From: Arion vulgaris
Taxonomy: Eukaryota > Mollusca > Gastropoda > Stylommatophora > Arionidae
DNA length: 64,000 nucleotides
Assembly (NCBI GenBank): GCA_020796225.1
Contig: CM036771.1
Span: 33,554,703-33,618,702, forward strand
Direction: 5' to 3'
Position numbers and translations under genes: made by a program. This document shows positions 62,757 to 64,000 of this stretch, piece by piece. The notes beneath the pieces were generated by a model, which saw nothing but the letters and a program-made list of their open reading frames with translations, had not been told where the DNA came from and did not search any database. Within the stretch, counting starts at the first letter, position 1. Each line of letters begins with the position of its first letter.

Positions 62757-62999
62757 AAGGGGTTCTCATCCTGTGGGTCGCGACCCATTAGTGGGTCGAA
62801 CGACCCTTTCACAGAGGTCGCCTAAGACCATCGGAAAACACATATTTTCTATGACTTTAGCAACAAAGACACCGCTTCTCTATCCGTTTCCAAATTACAG
62901 TTATGAAGTAGCAACGAAAATAATTGTATGGTTGGGAGTCACGTCAACATTAGGAACTGTAGTAAAGTGTCGCGGCATTAGGAAGGTTGAGAACCACTG
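62757..62999. mobile_element. SPIN-like hAT element, 243 bp, with 8-bp target duplication
   Basis: Left part: GGGGTTCTCATCCTGTGGGT, CGCGACCCATTAGTGGGTCG, ACGACCCTTTCACAGAGGTC, GCCTAAGACCATCGGAAAAC. Right part: TACAGTTATGAAGTAGCAAC, GAAAATAATTGTATGGTTGG, AAGTGTCGCGGCATTAGGAA, GGTTGAGAACCACTG. As recalled, these are the terminal segments of the SPIN (Space Invader) hAT family. The octamer ATCTAGAC is identical on both sides (62749-62756 and 63000-63007) and fits the nTCTAGAn preference described for SPIN. It is internally deleted, with no transposase. Confidence 0.85.
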
Positions 63000-63007
63000 A
63001 TCTAGAC

Positions 63008-63418
63008 TACAGGTTCCCAAATTTGTTCGGGCCACCGCCCACTTTGCATGACATAAATTTTTAACCCCCTCTCTTCCAGTTATAACATTTTTCCGGTCCA
63101 ATCAGTTGGATATTTTGACGTAGATATCATACTTAAGCTTCATGACTGCTTATGACGTTAAAGTATTGAAAATGTAGTGGTTAATATGTGCTTCATCTTG
63201 AATACAGTGATTCATTCGCAAAATCAGGAAACTAATTTATTTTTAATATATGTATCATTACATTTCTTCTTCTAAGGAGTGGCAAACCGACTAGATCGCC
63301 TGAACGTCGACCCCCTCCCCACAATGCTTATGAACCCACTACCTCTCTCCCCTCCTCCGCCCCCATTAAAAGCTTCAGCGCTCACTGAGGTGCGGTACCC
63401 ACTTTTTAGGAACCTATG
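63008..63418. mobile_element. Non-autonomous hAT element, 411 bp, abutting the SPIN-like copy
   Basis: The left end TACAGGTTCCCAAATTTG and right end TTTTTAGGAACCTATG are imperfect inverted repeats of the CATAGGTTCCC type seen at 34701 and 43307. The left flank ATCTAGAC (shared with the SPIN-like element) and right flank ATCTAAGC agree at six of eight positions. Subterminal CCGCCCACTTTG and GTACCCACTTT agree with the family. No coding sequence. Confidence 0.7.
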
Positions 63419-63447
63419 ATCTAAGCAATATCTCAAAGTCATGATAA

Positions 63448-63629
63448 TCAAGCCTTCTTGAAGAATTTTCCAACTTCTGATTTCACTGATTGCAGAAAGG
63501 TCTCTTGAGTAACTAGAAAACCAGTAAAGCTTGCATAAACTTCTTTTGGGCTTCCGAACAGATGGACCTGTCGTTGAGTTTTGACATAGACTCGATCGTT
63601 CTCCTCAAGATTCAGAAAGATTGTGTTTG
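63448..63629 (-). CDS. C1q gene 3, last coding exon (rest beyond right edge)
   Basis: The acceptor ATCTCTTTCAG precedes CAAACACAATCTTTC. The 182-base exon encodes ANTIFLNLEENDRVYVKTQR, a Leu-Phe-Gly-Ser-Pro stretch, EVYASFTGFLVTQ and ends KSEVGKFFKKA with a stop. These are the closing C1q strands, same phase as genes 1 and 2. The tail is the shortest of the three. Two hAT elements lie just beyond the stop. Confidence 0.75.
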
Positions 63630-63694
63630 CTGAAAGAGATAAATAGTAAAATAAAAAGAAATAATGTGTACACTTTGTCAAACTTCAAATCGCT

Positions 63695-63990
63695 GTGTGT
63701 CCGGGGATATCAAGAGGAGAAATAAATAGTAACACTGCGACCTACAAGGCATGTCGTAAGAAGCAACTGAGGTATGGGCCTAGCGAAGTTACCCTAGTAA
63801 ATCAAATGCGTTGCAGAAATCAGTTATACTGTCCTACTTGTAGGAGCATAACTGGCACAACGAACAATCGCTCTAAGGCTCAGATAAACACACATCACTG
63901 ATGAGTGGTTAACAAGTGGTCGATATGGAACGTTCGATAAATGGATATCTAAATGGAAGCAAGGATGCCATGTTAACTAGAAGAAGAAGA
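63695..63990 (+). mobile_element. GAA-tailed repeat A
   Basis: TGTGTCCGGGGATATCAAGA, GGCATGTCGTAAGAAGCAAC, GAAGTTACCCTAGTAAATCA, CTTGTAGGAGCATAACTGGC and GGAACGTTCGATAA, then a short unrelated stretch before AGAAGAAGAAGAC. It lies in the last visible intron of C1q gene 3. Confidence 0.7.
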
Positions 63991-64000
63991 CGAAACTTCA

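Overview
The window is animal nuclear DNA: AT-rich, mostly non-coding, with spliced genes (GT/AG introns), many decayed LINE retrotransposons, tRNA-headed SINEs, hAT DNA transposons and long minisatellites. It most resembles a mollusc, perhaps a freshwater gastropod. Two things point there: a cluster of secreted C1q-domain genes without collagen regions, a family greatly expanded in molluscs, and a copy of a SPIN-like hAT element, a family reported in the pond snail Lymnaea as well as in tetrapods and a triatomine bug. The species itself cannot be fixed from sequence alone.

The only convincing host genes form a head-to-tail array of C1q-domain genes on the minus strand. Gene 1 (last exon at 10124, promoter near 21680) and gene 2 (last exon at 32893, promoter near 48470) are complete, each with a non-coding first exon and four coding exons. 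Gene 3 shows only its last exon (63448-63629); the rest lies past the right edge. A conserved promoter plus first exon at 320-372 belongs to a further gene past the left edge. The paralogous units share promoter, first exon, intron positions, exon lengths (137 and 133 bases), 3' flanks and about 3 kb of upstream DNA. The proteins should be small secreted globular-head C1q proteins. The gene 1 product ends in three 17-residue repeats, and gene 2 has a triplicated 3' splice site before its last exon.

The introns and spacers are filled with mobile DNA. 0-6 kb: LINE tails, a 68-bp and a 21-bp tandem repeat. 6-8 kb: a broken ZBED5-like hAT transposase. 10-21.7 kb: C1q gene 1, with a 27-bp array in an intron. 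21.9-29.8 kb: intergenic LINE fragments, SINEs, a 17-bp array and a GC-rich LINE 5' region carrying a 45-bp array. 30-48.5 kb: C1q gene 2, whose first intron holds a largely complete Jockey-like LINE (45.6-47.9 kb). 49-62 kb: a 51-bp array, many LINE 3' ends, a U2-snRNA-headed retroelement, a 45-bp array of about 2.4 kb and a 30-bp array of about 1.55 kb. 62-64 kb: SPIN-like and related hAT elements, then C1q gene 3.

The most unusual points are the SPIN-like element with its intact target duplication, the triplicated splice acceptor, the U2-headed retroelement, and a set of minisatellites whose single-copy progenitors (SINE, LINE RNase H region, LINE 5' region, promoter flank) can be seen elsewhere in the same window.
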